Below the pieces are notes generated by a model. The model made no database searches, was not told the DNA's origin, and saw only the letters and a list, made by a program, of their open reading frames with translations. DNA of 64,000 bases, taken from the NCBI RefSeq assembly GCF_035222485.1, contig NC_085920.1:6324001-6388000 (forward strand), written 5' to 3'. Both the position numbers and the translations under genes were made by a program. Shown one piece after another: positions 10,735 to 23,681 of the stretch (the stretch's first letter is position 1; each line of letters starts with the position of its first letter). The stretch comes from Podospora pseudoanserina. Its lineage: Eukaryota; Ascomycota; Sordariomycetes; Sordariales; Podosporaceae.

Positions 10735-13439
10735 TGGAAACATCACATCACATTGTTTCTCGGCCCTACTGGAGGACATCACGCTCCTCCGTCGAAGTGT
10801 GACAAGATGGAAATAGCAACATGCGTTCCTTGGTCCTGGGTTCGTCACGGAAATACCGAGCAATATCATATGGCTACTAACCTCAAGCACTCCATGCGGC
10901 ACAGCTTCAAGGGCTCTGGCGGAGAGACCATCGCCGGGTTAGAGTTGGGATGCATGGTAGCACACGTGGAGGCCTAGGAAACACAAGATCAAAGAGTCCC
11001 AATATAGGAAGTTCATCACGACGGTTCGTTTCAAAACGTTCTACCCGCCTTCGAAACATGCAGATGCAGAGATCCCGTCGGCGTCAGGATTCAAGGGATT
11101 GATTCGACGTGAGAGACCCCCGGATTCGTTTCAGTTTCAGATTGTGGGTTCCGTTTCAGTCGAATTATCCCTCTTGCCCTTCCACTCGGCTACGGCTTCG
11201 TCACATTCTCTCGAGATTAACTTTGTCCTTGGGTAAAATACGCAAAAAGATACAATCTAATCTCTTTCGCTTGGGTGGGCTCTCTCGAGGGCAGACTCCC
11301 CCGATCATCTTCTGCACGGTCAATTTGGGGGGAAGGGCCAATGAGATGCGGTAGCTGGGAATTTCCGGAATGCTTTGCTGACGCGCGCTGCGCACACCGA
11401 GAGACCGCATCTGCTCACCCTGGCTTTTCTCCAAGGTGGTGTCCTTCTCAAAATCAGAGCCGTTGCGGGAGATTGTCTGTCTCTGGGCTAGCTTCCTCAG
11501 CCGAATTCCGATGCAAGAGATGCCGTCAACCGCTCTCTTGCAGGAGGAAAAAGATGCCTACCTACGGAGCAGGACTTCGGGGAGGAGGGTGCTTACTACG
11601 CAACAGCAAGCTCTGTGATATCTCGATATGAGCCAGATCACCGGGACAGCGAACAGGAAGCTAATAGCAGCAAACGAACACCTAGAATCTAATCATTCTT
11701 GATAAACCCCTCTCCCGATGATCATCAGCATTCCAGCCCTTTCATCCTAGCGGAAAGAAAAAAGTCCATCTCAAACAGCCAGCTTCAAAGATGCGGTCCG
11801 GACGCAGTCCCGCCGGGCGCTTAACTCCCCCCCATATCCAGCCAATCACGGCGTCCGCGCCAGGGGGGATAAGCTGCAAATGCAGTGACGACACACACGG
11901 AAAGAGGAACAAATTTTGGAGAGAGAGAGAAAGAGAGGAGGGCAAAGATGCTGCCCCACTCTGCCTGTTGAGTTGAGCGCTTAGCTACCCTGGTTGTTAC
12001 TGGGGAGCGGACCAGTCACGGCGGCCCGTGGGGCATGACCATGTGGGCGGATTTTTATGGGGATTTTGCGCTAGGGGGGCAAGGCTAGGCTGTTCTGGGG
12101 TAGGTAGGGGTGTTGCTGCTTTAAGAATTTGGGTTGGGGGGGAGGGAGGAGGCAGCTTGGGATGCTCGCTGCCGAGCACTTGGTACCGCAGTTTTGTTCT
12201 CATCACCTTCAAGAGAAGATCATAAAAGTCCTAAGAATAGTTTTGTGTTTGACGAAGGAGAAGGACTCTTGAATGAAGATGATCAAAAGCAGAAACTACA
12301 CCTTGCGTAATATAACCGCCTTGCTGCTGCTGCCCCTCATCAAACCTCAAAGCTCCAAAATGACACCAACCACTTTAATAACACCATACGTAGCATCCAG
12401 CTTGTCACCTGCCTGTCACTTTTGCTTGTCTGCTTCCTCCTCGACAAGCAAGCAAACCAACATGTTGAAATCTGGGCATTGCATGTCTAAGAAAGTTCAA
12501 GATTTTCGCCTAGACATTAGTAGAGAGATTAGATCCCGCAAGTTTAAAGGTAGGTAGATGATGCACATGTGCGCAATACACACCTGGTCGTGGGATCTGG
12601 TCGGCCCTGGAGATCATCACCACCAGCACCGCCAGGGACCAGCATGAAAATCTGGAATCAGTGTAATTTTAGGCTTTTGTTTGTATCGAAGCTCCTGGGA
12701 AAAAATTAATGTGTGAAAAAGGGGCGGATGGAGAAATGGACCAAACAGCTTTTGCTACAGGCAGTCGACGCCCGCCCATGATCGATAACACACTTCTCAC
12801 ACGAAAGAAAGAAAAAAAAAAAAATGGAAACAGCAGGTCACAAAGTATCTACTAGGAATCTCAACTTCATTCCCATTTCTCTTTCTGACAACCCGTGTGT
12901 CATACTCGAGGAAAGCTAGACAGACCTAAAGCCTAAGCTACATCCATCCGGTCCAGTCCAAAGCACAATCCCGGAAAATTCCTACCCCTCCACTCCATAT
13001 ATCTTCCTCCTTCTCCCAACAGGTATTGGTATCGATAAAAAAAAATGACGCCGCCCTGCAACGCCAGATTGTCCGCCCCCCGTCTCCCTTTCTTTGCGCC
13101 TGGTGACCCCTTTCCATCATAAAGTAGACTTGTCCTGTCCAGTAACTCCGACTAGATAGTAGTACCAATAGTGTGTTGTCCTCCTTGACGCCAGTCAAAA
13201 AAAAAAAAAAAAAAAGGAAATTTTTGTAACTGTGTTCGTCCATTCGTGAGATGATGAAGCCTCCGCAAAGCGCTGTTATGTTGTGGTGTGTGGTAGTTGT
13301 GTAAAACAAAAGAGATGGCGGCGGTGGTGCTAATGGCTGGCTTGTGCGCAGCATCCGTGGTATTATTCTAACATGGTCCCGGTTCCTTGTGGCGGTAACA
13401 TCATGCGGTTGGTTTCCATAAAGTTTCGCTCTTGGGACT
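10735..13439. other. 2.7-kb intergenic block between convergent genes
   Basis: No convincing gene. Short open frames (up to 138 codons) lack codon or domain character. Features visible: GA-rich sequence near 11915-11945, a poly-A run of 19 at 13197-13215, and an A-rich tract near 12800-12825. The right part probably holds a long 3' UTR of the minus-strand gene ending at 13440. Confidence 0.5.
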
Positions 13440-14513
13440 TCATGATTTGGCGGCGGTGGTGCTGGCTTCTGGGTCGATCTTTCTCCTCTTGCCTTTTGGC
13501 GCTGGCGCCATTCTTGGTGTGTATGTCACTGTCCTTGTCACGACCTCACGAATATGTCGCACGCTCGATCTCGAATCCTTCTTTGCGTGTTTATGTGGGC
13601 TGCTCGTACTCGCGGCACCACCAGCAGGTGCGCTAGCGGCGGTGGTGGGCGTTTCTGGTTCTGCGGGGCGCTTCAAGCCAGGAGATAGCGCCAACCGTCG
13701 AGACTTGAGCGCCGCCTCCCAGTCAAACGCTGGTGACCTGACTGAGGCAGTGCTCAGTGGTGATCTTGGCGAGTAAAGGCCTGCGGTGGAAATGGCCGGA
13801 GAAGCAGGGAGCTTCATGCTTGGGAATACTGTTGCGTTCGCCCCAGCGGCGGGAGCAGAAAGCGGGCAGTTCGAAGAACCTCGTGGGGCGTTGGACAGCT
13901 TGATATCGATGGGAGCAGGTCTGGGAGTTTTTGTCTTTTCCACCTCCTCCTCTTTCACCTTGACTTCCTCGTCACACCCGCAGCTGAGATCTGAGCGTGC
14001 TGTTGATGGGCCACTGTCGATCTGTTCGCCCTTGTCCTTCTCTGAGTCATCAGAATCGGCTGTTTCGCTGCTGCTTGTGCTGCTGGTGCTGAGATTGCTG
14101 CTGGCGGTGCTGACAGTGCTGGTTCGGTTCAGAGCGGACTTTCCTGTCTGTGGTGGTGAGGCGAGAGCTGGTGAGACCATGGCCATTCCTCTGAGAAAGT
14201 CGGTATATGCTACCGGGGGTGTAATGGGCGTCTTTTGGAGGTCATGCTCAAGCTTGATGGTGGCGCTAAACGGAGCAGCGCTATACGGACCAGCAGAAAA
14301 AAGAGCGCTAAAGGGTCCGGCGGAAGGCAAACCGGCCGATGGGAGCGCAGAGGAAGGAATTGGGTCCCGGAAAGCTGATGTCCTGGAGACGGCCGACAGA
14401 GGAGTAGCTGAGGGAAGAGAGGTGGCAGACCGAAGCTCATGAGGCGGAGGCGGGATGTGTGGGAAGTTTGCCGTCTTGGGCGTCGATATCGTGAGGGTGG
14501 GTTTGGACGACAT
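13440..14513 (-). CDS. Ser/Ala/Pro-rich predicted nuclear protein of unknown function
   Basis: Single-exon frame of 357 aa from ATG 14513 (MSSKPTLTISTPK). The frame is open farther upstream to 14612 but without a better ATG, so the start is uncertain. I do not recognise a domain. Seen: degenerate repeats of the type SAGPxSA at about residues 55-85; a Ser/Thr-rich stretch; an acidic/Lys patch EEVKVKEEEVEKTK; a short ordered-looking segment SPAFDWEAALKSRRLALSPGLKRP; and a basic C-terminus (HIREVVTRTVTYTPRMAPAPKGKRRKID) with an NLS-like KGKRRK. The clean long frame, gene-like base usage and the patterned C-terminus support coding. No function is proposed. Confidence 0.62.
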   Translation of the reverse strand: MSSKPTLTISTPKTANFPHIPPPPHELRSATSLPSATPLSAVSRTSAFRDPIPSSALPSAGLPSAGPFSALFSAGPYSAAPFSATIKLEHDLQKTPITPPVAYTDFLRGMAMVSPALASPPQTGKSALNRTSTVSTASSNLSTSSTSSSETADSDDSEKDKGEQIDSGPSTARSDLSCGCDEEVKVKEEEVEKTKTPRPAPIDIKLSNAPRGSSNCPLSAPAAGANATVFPSMKLPASPAISTAGLYSPRSPLSTASVRSPAFDWEAALKSRRLALSPGLKRPAEPETPTTAASAPAGGAASTSSPHKHAKKDSRSSVRHIREVVTRTVTYTPRMAPAPKGKRRKIDPEASTTAAKS

Positions 14514-16270
14514 GATGGCGATGGTAGATGATCTGGCTCCGGGTGGGATGTTGTGTGTTTGGCGACCCGTCAACTCACCTCGAGGACCAAAGGTGAGAGA
14601 GAACTCCGGCAATGGTGAAGGGAAATCGGAGGTGCAGAAAGGGTGCAGGAGGGTGGGCAGGCAAATGCCTAGTATATGAAGACGGTGAGGCGAGCCGGGG
14701 GAGGGTCAAACGGACGAGGGTCCGCCCTCGAAACAGCAGGCGCTAAGAGCAGCTCCCCCCGCGCAGGTGTTTAGGAGTTGTACCCCTGTATATTTGAATC
14801 CCAGAGCAGTGGTCTGGGGACTCGGGGGCTGTCTTTTGGGCTTCCCGGCTCACAGGTCGGCGGGAGCTAGGCAAGAGCCACTGTTATTCGTTTGTTCAGG
14901 TAGGCCGGCCCGCGATGAGGCCTGGTGGGGTGCGTGTTGAGAGTAGGGTTGATTGGATTGGTCTGAATAACAAACAAGACACAACGTGTTAGCCAGTGAT
15001 GATCCGGGAAGTTGTCGTTTTGTGTATCCTTCCGGCAGAATCGTGGTGTAAAGCACCAGGACAGAAGGCAAAAGCTCAGAGAATGGGAAAAAAGGTGAGG
15101 TGAGTGAACAAGCACTGCTGTTGGACCAGCCCAATGTGATAGTTGCTTAAAGCAGCGCCAAATTAGGGGCCGGTCAGAGTGGGGCTTCCTTTGACAAGCG
15201 AGAAGCGACGAGTTGGACAGGGGCCGGGGCGGCAGTGATGTGCTGAAATGTGGGATATGCTTTGGTGTGACAGGGTTGCAGGTGAATGTCCGTGTGCCCT
15301 CTGTGTGCTGTGTTTCTCGTCCGCGCCTCGACGATGGAAAGAGAGAGAGAGAGAGATATCTAGGAAGGAAAACTCTGCTCACCTTCTGAGTGCGGATGAA
15401 AGGTAGGCAGACACGAACTGAAACTGAAAAGCAGGAGAGGGCAATATGTGATGCGTCTTTGGGTCGGAAAACTATCTACTTGAAGGGGGCCAAAGGCAGT
15501 CAGCGGTTACTCCTTTTGGGGGGCTAATTTGTTGCTTTACGGGCACTGGAAGCAACAGCTGGGTAAAACTCACAGAAACAGCTCGTCTGATCAGCCCGAG
15601 CCCCCAAAATCCACTTGGCAGTTGAGCGTCTGCGGAGGGAAAAGAAGAAGCACCAGAAGAAGATCGTGATGGCGTCGGGACTCAACCGCCTGGAGGTTCG
15701 AAAGACCGCGTGTGATTGGTCAAAACAACTGGAACCTGCAGCAGGGATGGGCGCTAAAGTTGTATTCTTAGCCCAGTCGTTTGTGATTGGTCAGAACTTG
15801 CCGCTTACCAGAACGACGTCAACCACAGCAATGGCAATGAGTATCCAGACGACAGTTATCGTGGGCCTCTTCCTCTAAGTAGTACCGGACCGATAACGAC
15901 AACTATTCGATAGAGTGAAGCGCCAGATCAGCAGATCTACCGTGAGGGGTGGAATATGGTCCTGATGGCGCCGAGGTCTGATGTATCGATGCTCCAAAGG
16001 TGGTATCGTTTGTGAAGGGTACGAAGGCATATGCTAAGTATGTTGGACAGGAACACAAGGACTCATCTTTGGATGTAGCGGGAGCCAAATCCGTATATGT
16101 ATGCGCGAATCAGCCTTTGTTTTCCAATAGCCGCCTAGTAGAGACTACGACCCCCATCTGAGAATGCTACGTGCTGTATGCTCGATGGAGCGCGCGCCAC
16201 GAGGTTTCCCGTCATGATTCACCATTTCCCGATGGCCAACTGGCGGCTCTTCTGAGATTTCGATATAGAA
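14514..16270. other. Upstream region of the 13.4-kb gene, no gene seen
   Basis: Probably contains the promoter and 5' leader of the minus-strand gene. A GA/CT microsatellite lies at about 15337-15356. The 11-mer GTGATTGGTCA occurs at about 15711 and again about 70 nt downstream, and both copies contain an inverted CCAAT. No open frame looks coding. Confidence 0.4.
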
Positions 16271-16334
16271 GCCGCGCTTAATCTTTCTCTGACCACCTTG
16301 TGGACCTGCCTTTCTCCAGGCCAACCGGCGGCGC

Positions 16335-16360
16335 GCGACTGTAAACGCGCTTACAGTCGC
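16335..16360. repeat. Perfect 10-bp inverted repeat with 6-nt spacer
   Basis: GCGACTGTAA (16335-16344) and its exact reverse complement (16351-16360) flank ACGCGC. Either strand could form a stable hairpin. It sits in a gene-poor block and is not explained by any feature I can name. Confidence 0.85.
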
Positions 16361-17380
16361 AAAAGCTGTCTAGAATATGTCTGTTGGTTGGTGTATCAGA
16401 GACTGAGAGCTGGTACGTATCCTTCGCCGTTGACTCTAGTGAAGCTATTGGATCAGCAGTCAAAGGTCTTGGTGCTACCTTGTCCCTGCGAATATAACCT
16501 CGACAGAGCGCGCGCCTGCTCCTCCGGCAACCCTTTGGCAACTGGGCCTCATGGAGGGTCTGGACAACCTTTGGATCCTTGAAGCGGTTTCTGGTGCCAG
16601 CGGCTCCCGTCGTCCTTCTTTTTTCTTGAGGGTATGCTTCGGGCACACCATTACTCCCGCTCATGGACTGAGAAGATGGTGGGCATGGCGAGTCCAAACA
16701 CCGAACTTGAACTAGAATTGGTTGGCAGGATGTAATGGACACTGTTGGTTTCCCTGTTAGATCGAAAGCGTAGCCGCTATTGACTTTCCAGCAGCTTTCC
16801 AAGTTCAAGGAGGATGCGGGTAGCCGCGTGAACCACCCTGTTCGACATCGCTGACCAGGTGGTTACGCCATGCCAGTGATACCGATGGTGCCGGTATTTT
16901 TCTCCGAGGGGGTCTCCATTGTAGGCCTGTGTCATGACGCTCGGTGCATTTCCATCCGTCTTTGCTGATGTGACCTTCGAACATTGAGTTGAGTGTGAGC
17001 AGGAAAAAGCATGGGACTCACACCAAGTGCTTGATATACCCCGTCAAGTAGTTGACGCTCTTGAAACAGGAGCCAGCTACGCAAGATACACCGCTCTCCT
17101 TGGACAGAAACACCTGTTATCGAGACTCGGTTGCAATTTAGACTAGGGTTGCGGTCCTCTTCGCTTGTGAACAACTATGGTTTCCCAACATTCATGGCTT
17201 CGACCAACGACTATGCTCGACACACGCCACTTATGTGCGCTCGCTCCTTCTCTGTGCAAGCCTGTATGTTGCTGGATCCTGCTGGCGTTACGAGCGCCTC
17301 ACTTTCCTCTCGAAGGGGACCATCAGAATGGCCAGGCCCACCTGATACCCTTTGCTATGTAGGTGAGCGACACCATCCGC

Positions 17381-18145
17381 TCATCGGCCGAGAACTCTGC
17401 GGTTTAACCTCACATTTGACCCATGGTGATGGGTGCTCATGACTGTTCTGAGCGGAGGTGTTCCCAACATGATGCAGCCCAGCATCACAATGACCCTGAC
17501 CGCTTGTCCTGTGCCTTTGACATATGCCTCCAGAGGCCTTGCCATAAGGTAACCTGGCAGTAGTTCATGCACAAGGCGCAGTATCACTTCAGACCCCGGT
17601 CGTCCCGGGTAGGATTGGTCCTTGCTAATTGTGTGTATGCCTGCTTGATTCCATTCTTGACTCAGGAGGAGCACTGATTGTTGTGCGACACCCTCGGCGA
17701 GGGTCAGACCCATTGTCTGAAAGACAAAGGGGCGTAAGGTAGTGTCGGACTTGGCCGGTGTTGTGACATCCAATATTATCGGCTGGGTCACCGCGCGGAA
17801 CAAGGAGTTTGTAGGAACAGATCGGTTAAGTCGATGTCGTGGTACGGGCTGGCATCGAGGAGAACTTGAAGGCGGCAGCTCGGTTGCTCGAGCAGTATCT
17901 CTTGAAGTTAGAAACGGCTTCCCAGGAGGCGCAATATTGTGGACTTGAGCGTACATGCCTGTTTGCAGTAGCGGCTGGTTTAACAACTCCTGGCCGAGAA
18001 GTTTCGATAACTGCCGACAAGCCGACCAAAAGACAAGTAAACAAATTGAGCGTGAATATAGTAAGCGGTTCCTGCCCTCATTGAGTTTGGGAAGAATCCA
18101 GGCAAAGAAGGCCAGGCACGGGAGAGGAGCGCCTTCCTCAGTCAA
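17381..18145 (-). other. Unsupported 254-codon open frame
   Basis: The longest frame in the gene-poor block. It starts MTEEGAPLPCLAFFAWILPK and has no recognisable domain, no clear signal peptide and no repeated structure. Two hydrophobic stretches (near residues 30-40 and 225-240) could suggest membrane association but are short. It is recorded so that it can be tested; I lean towards non-coding. Confidence 0.15.
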
Positions 18146-20165
18146 GTTTTTAAAAGGTGTTGATAAAGCCTCGAGCTTGCACTTTGACAGGTCGCTCTTT
18201 CATCATCAACATTGGAAGGCCCTGACTCTTGCAGTGCAGGATTTTCTTTTGCTCTACCTTCCAGATCAAGCGCAGCACCGACCCGAGCCCTTTCCCTTAC
18301 CAAGCAGGAGCTACGTGCCCACAGAACCGTATCTCCATGCGTAGAGACGGGAGCTATGGATGATTACATGGTTCTGATCGAGCTCCGTGTGTCTAGCAAT
18401 TCTACCTCCTCTCATTGCCCAGTATATCATAACGTGATGGCAGCTATTCGCTGACAAAGCCCACCGACCACCCAATTCCTACTCATCTTTTGAGGGACCA
18501 CTCAGTCGACCTTGAAGGATGCCTGCCAGCCTTACCCTCTGACAAAACCAGTTCGAAGTGGCGTTTGAGCAGACCCTATCATGCCCCATCTTGTGTTCTC
18601 AATGCGTTTCCGCTGTGTGAGTTGATTGGGCAGCAAGGCAATGATGCCCAATCGTCACAGAGCTCTGATCGGCAGTCAAACCACATCAACACCAAAGCTC
18701 ATAGCCTGGTAAAACTCTCCAATTCCACAACAGGGCATTGCGTGGACAGCAACTCAGGTAGTTGGCATCCATGTCATGGAGGGTGAACATCCGTTGAATG
18801 ACGATTCCACAACAGGGGCTCACAATCAGGACCTATCCATTTGTGTCATTATGGGCGCGAAGCCAGAAGCAGACTTGCCACTTGGGGCTTGCAATTCCAG
18901 CTGTTCATCTTGCTCTACCGTCTCCGTCTCGTCATGCGGAGGAGACAGCACGCTGCGATGTTAGACTCGGTGGCAGCTCAGCCGCCGGGCCTCGATCATC
19001 TCTCCATCCCATGACATCGGATCATCACAAGCTACGCTTAAGTCACAGTGGAGGTAGAACGAGCATATCACCCGGTGATGCCGTAACAGTTTGGTAACTG
19101 AACCGGGCGGAAGTAGTACACCAGGTAAGAATAAGCCAAGCAGGATCATCTCATCATCAGCCCGAAATGAAGCCGACATCGTCGTTCCGCCGTCAACCTT
19201 CATTGCCCTTCACAGTTGTGAACCATGGAATGGACCGCGCAAGAATTCCCTTCAGCCTCATCTGAGCCCAAGAACGATAGTCATGTTCTGGAACAAAATG
19301 GATTTCCACAGCTCATCAATGGCTGGTCCTGCTGGACTCATCCTGTCCAACCAATACGATAAGCCAACACCACCACAAGGCTTCCAGGTAAGCTCTAACG
19401 GGAAGATGTAAGAAGATAGATCTGGCCCTTTACAATACCTCCCATGTTTGACCCCAACCTCCCCGTTTCCTTGTCTTTTCGTCGTCAAGGACGTAAACAA
19501 TCCCGAACTGTCGATATGGTCAGGAGGTGCCAGGACCAATCTGATAACCCACTCTGACACTCCAACCAATAATCTCCCCAGTATCCCCTCTTCAAATAAC
19601 AAACATCTGACATTGCCAATCCCCCGGAGTACCTCCCCCTGTTTACGGTTACAAAAGGCACCTTAAAACGTGGAAACCAAGATATCTCCCCGCTCTCGCT
19701 GTCGAATGAGAGCCCAACGATCATCCTCTACACTTCTATTCGCTACACGGAAAGCAGCAGCTTTTCAGACGCCCCCCGTTGCGGGGAACCATAATGGAGG
19801 GAGCTTATTACTGGATGTGGAAAGGCTTTCCTTTTGACGATGAGAGTGAGGCTTGACGTTGGGTTATCAACATTCGTGATGTAAGGTTCTTGTGAAGCCC
19901 AAGACCTAGAGTCACGGGTCGACTGATGGACAGGCAGAAATGGATAGAACAGGAGTCATACCGACAAGCCGGCCAACACAAACCCATGGCAATAGCTGCA
20001 CAGAAAGGGTCAAGTGATGCCATGCTATGCCAGCCTCCGAGCTCTTCGTCCTCAGCTCCGGCGTCTTACATACATTACATACAGACTCCGCCAAGCCACA
20101 TTCTATATGTTGTGGTATGCCAAAAAGAGCAAGATAAGAAAAGAAGTAATCAGATATCACGCAAA

Positions 20166-20190
20166 ACACACACGCACACACACACACACA
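20166..20190. repeat. (CA)n microsatellite, one interruption
   Basis: About twelve CA units with a single CG interruption, in the gene-poor block. Confidence 0.85.
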
Positions 20191-23100
20191 AAAACCACAG
20201 CCCTCCGAAGATGTTACCCACCTTCCATCGGCATCACCACCATCCCCATCGGGTAGAGTTCCGGTATTGTTTCAGCAGTCGAGAAGAAGCAAAGTACTAA
20301 AGCCTACGTAGCAAGCGAGACATGAAAGTAGTTCCGAGGGTGTAAGAAATCCGGGGTAATCAGCCCGTTGCCTTTGTGCAACCTGCTCCCGACCTTGAAG
20401 GTCCGTCCATCAGTCGAGTGTGTTCTCAAAGGCCCCTCATTCCGTTGCGCTCAAGGAACTTCTCCTCGCGATACGCCACGCGACCCGACCCATATCAAGA
20501 CCAAGGCGCGGTATCAGATTGAAGGGGTGCAAGCAGAAAACATTATCAAGATGTGAAAAGCGAAATTGCATTACCGGCATCACAGCGTCTGTGTGTTTCG
20601 AGTTATCGCGGCAGAGAAGAAGAAGCGATATCATCATCATGGTGGTAATTTCTACGCGCCCTGTGGGAGATGAGAAACAGGCTTGCCCACGGGGGTTGTG
20701 AATCTGGTCAAGCGCGACATTACACATTTACAAAATTTGACCGGGGGGTTGTGGCGTGGTCGTCTTCCAAGAACTCTTCTATGAACTTGAGAATGACCCG
20801 CTGGTGTGAGTGTGTGACTGGTACTGTAGGATGAAACCGATAGGGCTCGGAGAGAGTGAGAAAATTCACCCAACTGCCAAATGGAAAAGGAACTTTTGGG
20901 AGAATGCTGACAGACCTACAGATTGGAACTTCCATGATGCAGGTCTTTCATCATTCCTTTTTTCTTGAAACACGGTACAGCTGGATAGAAGCGAGCGAGA
21001 GCGCCTTCCTATCCCGGAACAGTGGTAGGTGGTTGGGGGCACGGGATAGATGGAGGGGGAGGTGGACATGACCGAAGAAGATGGAGGGGAGTGACAGCTT
21101 TCGCGTGATTTGTTGTTCATGTTCACCAAGAAGTTCCGCGATTCGTCCCTCAGAAACGAAGAAGCCCAGTAAAATTCCTGAAACACGAGGGAAAATCGCC
21201 CGTTACGGGTGATTTCTAACCAGTCAGCACACAACTTTGTGAGCCATTCTTGTCCAACCGACTCATCTACTCTCTGTTGTGAGAGGCTGTGTCTGGTCGC
21301 ATGCACCGCCTCTTTTGCCCACGCCAAGCCAGCGTGTCTGCTCACTTCCGTGACGCGCAAGAGAAAGATCCGCCAGCAGCCGAGAGAGAGCTGCGAGAAA
21401 GTGGCGCAGCTGCAGGCTCTCCTCAAATCTTCAACAAGAACAAGCAAGAGAAGGCTCCCACACCACATCCAGCCAGAAGAGACAACACATCTTGCGTTTG
21501 ATGATACATTGTGTCGTCACCTGATCGGATTCGGTTTAAGGATTCATGCGGAAGATTGGGTGTGGGAGCCCTGCATCGAGTATACGATCCCTTCGTGTTT
21601 GCGATATATGCCTCTTTTCTTATTCTGTAAGAGCAACCCTCATTGCCGACGTTATTAATAAGACCATCGAGTAAGTGCAGAAAACCATGTTCTCTTCGTT
21701 CACGGCCCAGTGATTTGCCAGGCCTGGGGTGGGAAGGGCTCGGTCAACCTTTTCGCAGCGGAACTATACCGAACCTACGGCGCAGCGTTGCGTTCCACCC
21801 GGCACTGCGGGGGGAGGGGTAGTGTAGGAAGCGACGATGAAAACTGATGAGATAATATCATGAGAAGCTGCAAAAACCCGCATGGGAATTCCGTGGATGT
21901 GTGATGGTGATCTGATGGAGGGGCTCGATCTTCAATGTCATGACAAACCACTTCCCGGTTGGCTTCGGACCGCTCATTCTCGTTTCATGGAACTTTGATG
22001 TTGATGTCGGTGGGTGCCGGGCTGTTTGTTCCAGCACCGAGATGCGAAGACGGCAGGCAAAGTGGAGCCGTGACAAGGCCATATCCATCACTGGCCCACA
22101 CCGACTTTTGGGCTTGGTGGTTGGAGCGCCGAGCGTCTTGCCTTTTTCTCAACCCGCGATGCGTTGGCCGCCAGTGGCCTCGTCACGCCTCCATCTGGCG
22201 CCGCTCCCTGCATCCCCGGCTCCTTGGGCTGGCGCCTTTCGCTGCGGGCCAAGCTTTCCCATCTTGACTGCATGTTTGCCTAATCCGGTGCTGTCAGTTC
22301 CCAAGTGCGTGGGAGCGTGCCATCATGAAGTCTGGAGCCTCTGTTGTTTTCCATGAAGCCTCTCGCTTGGATCGAGATAAGACATTGGCATCTCGTGCAC
22401 GGACTGACGGGTGTTTATTAGTCGATGCTTGACAACAATTGACAGCCTGTCCAGCTAGGCCCCCTCCGTGCTCCCGCAAGGCCTGGAGAAAGACCGAATT
22501 TCTTATGTGACGTTGCTTGGACTAAATATAGTCTTGTCGAACAACACAGCAGTGTGTGTACAATCGAAGCTGGGAGAGTTGACTTACAGGTTCACGGCGT
22601 CTAGGTCTTACGAGTGAGTGAATCTCCGTCATGCCGATCGCTGGTCAGAGCCCAAAACACCCATCACCTGCTGGTCCCAGCCTGGTATAGCTTGGCCAGT
22701 TCCGAGCTGTCTTGAACCTCACAAGACATTTGTCGACTTTGGGTGCCGTCACCGGTCTGCCTCACCAGCTGCCGATGACGAGGACACGCATTAGAGAAGT
22801 GCTGTTCCCTGTGATAGTCCGGCTGGCCCGTTATCCGAATATGCTGGCGTATCGTATCCGAAGCCGAGGACCCTCTCTTGAAGCTCTCAGTCTGGGGAAA
22901 TAAGGTACTGCAGATTAATATTCGAAGAACAGTTCCGCGGCATCGCTCTGTGTCCACAGCTGGCCTGCCGTGGCTGACAGTGGTGTCTCGCTTGACGGGC
23001 CGCCCACCGCTTGCGTCACGTCATCCGCAGTTCAAAGAGAGCAGCAGAGCAAGAGTCGAGCGAAGTCGAAACGGACCGGATTGCTGCTTGATGTTTGGGA

Positions 23101-23533
23101 CCTTGATACTGCGCCGTCCGTACCTCGTCGGGTTCAACCGCTGTCGTGCAAGGCCAGCCAGGCAAGGCTCTACACAGTACACGTCGAAGTACGGTGGTCT
23201 CATGGAATCGACGCGTCGGCGGTCGCGCCCAATCCTTCGTTGATTTTTGATTTTTTGTACGGGACAATGGAACAATACAACAACATCCAAGGTCGCAAGG
23301 CAGCCCGGCAAAGTTACGAGGTACCTTCCTGCTTCAACGCCCCTCTTCCCCGTTCGGAGCTGGACCCCTCTTTCAAGTGAGGAGCACCCCGCCAGCCACA
23401 GCAAAATGGGCTGCGGGCCGCCCCACTTTGCGAGCTGATTCATCCAACCAAATCCTGCAGTTAAAGAACTCTGACCGCGCCCTCAAATCATCTTTCGGCT
23501 CTCCCTCGTCTCTCCTTCCTTTCCCTCGCACAA

Positions 23534-23681
23534 CCAATCAACCACCCAATCATCCTCTCCACTTGTCAAGCGTTCCAGTGAGGGTGGGAAAAGCCAATCC
23601 AAGCCAATCCGACGAACCCAAAATTTCTATCAAATCAACGGCCGCCCTCGACCGCAAAAGCCAATACGGAGACAGCCCAAT
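23534..23681 (+). promoter_or_regulatory. Cluster of six CCAAT boxes upstream of HAP2
   Basis: CCAAT occurs at 23534-23538, 23546-23550, 23594-23598, 23604-23608, 23661-23665 and 23677-23681, all on the + strand. Both strands of a random 148-nt segment would hold about 0.3 copies. CCAAT is the binding site of the HAP2/3/5 (NF-Y) complex, whose HAP2 gene is the next gene downstream. It may mark the distal HAP2 promoter with a long transcribed leader behind it; that is inference. Confidence 0.6.

Larger units (their letters stand above)
16271..23500. other. Gene-poor block without confident genes
   Basis: About 7 kb with normal-looking base composition and no obvious AT-rich RIP-like decay, but no recognisable protein domain. 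The longest frame is 254 codons on the minus strand (17381-18145). It is rich in Leu/Pro/Arg, has no homology I can recall and no supporting introns. Other frames of about 176-200 codons (16278-16808 and 20866-21468, both minus) look random. A CA-repeat lies at 20166-20190. Candidates for what it holds are long non-coding transcripts, distal regulatory DNA of HAP2, or a degraded insertion. Confidence 0.4.

Noticed and set aside
16278-21468. Minus frames of 176-254 codons in the gene-poor block
   Set aside because: No domain, no intron support and no biased composition; only the longest is kept as a low-confidence entry.
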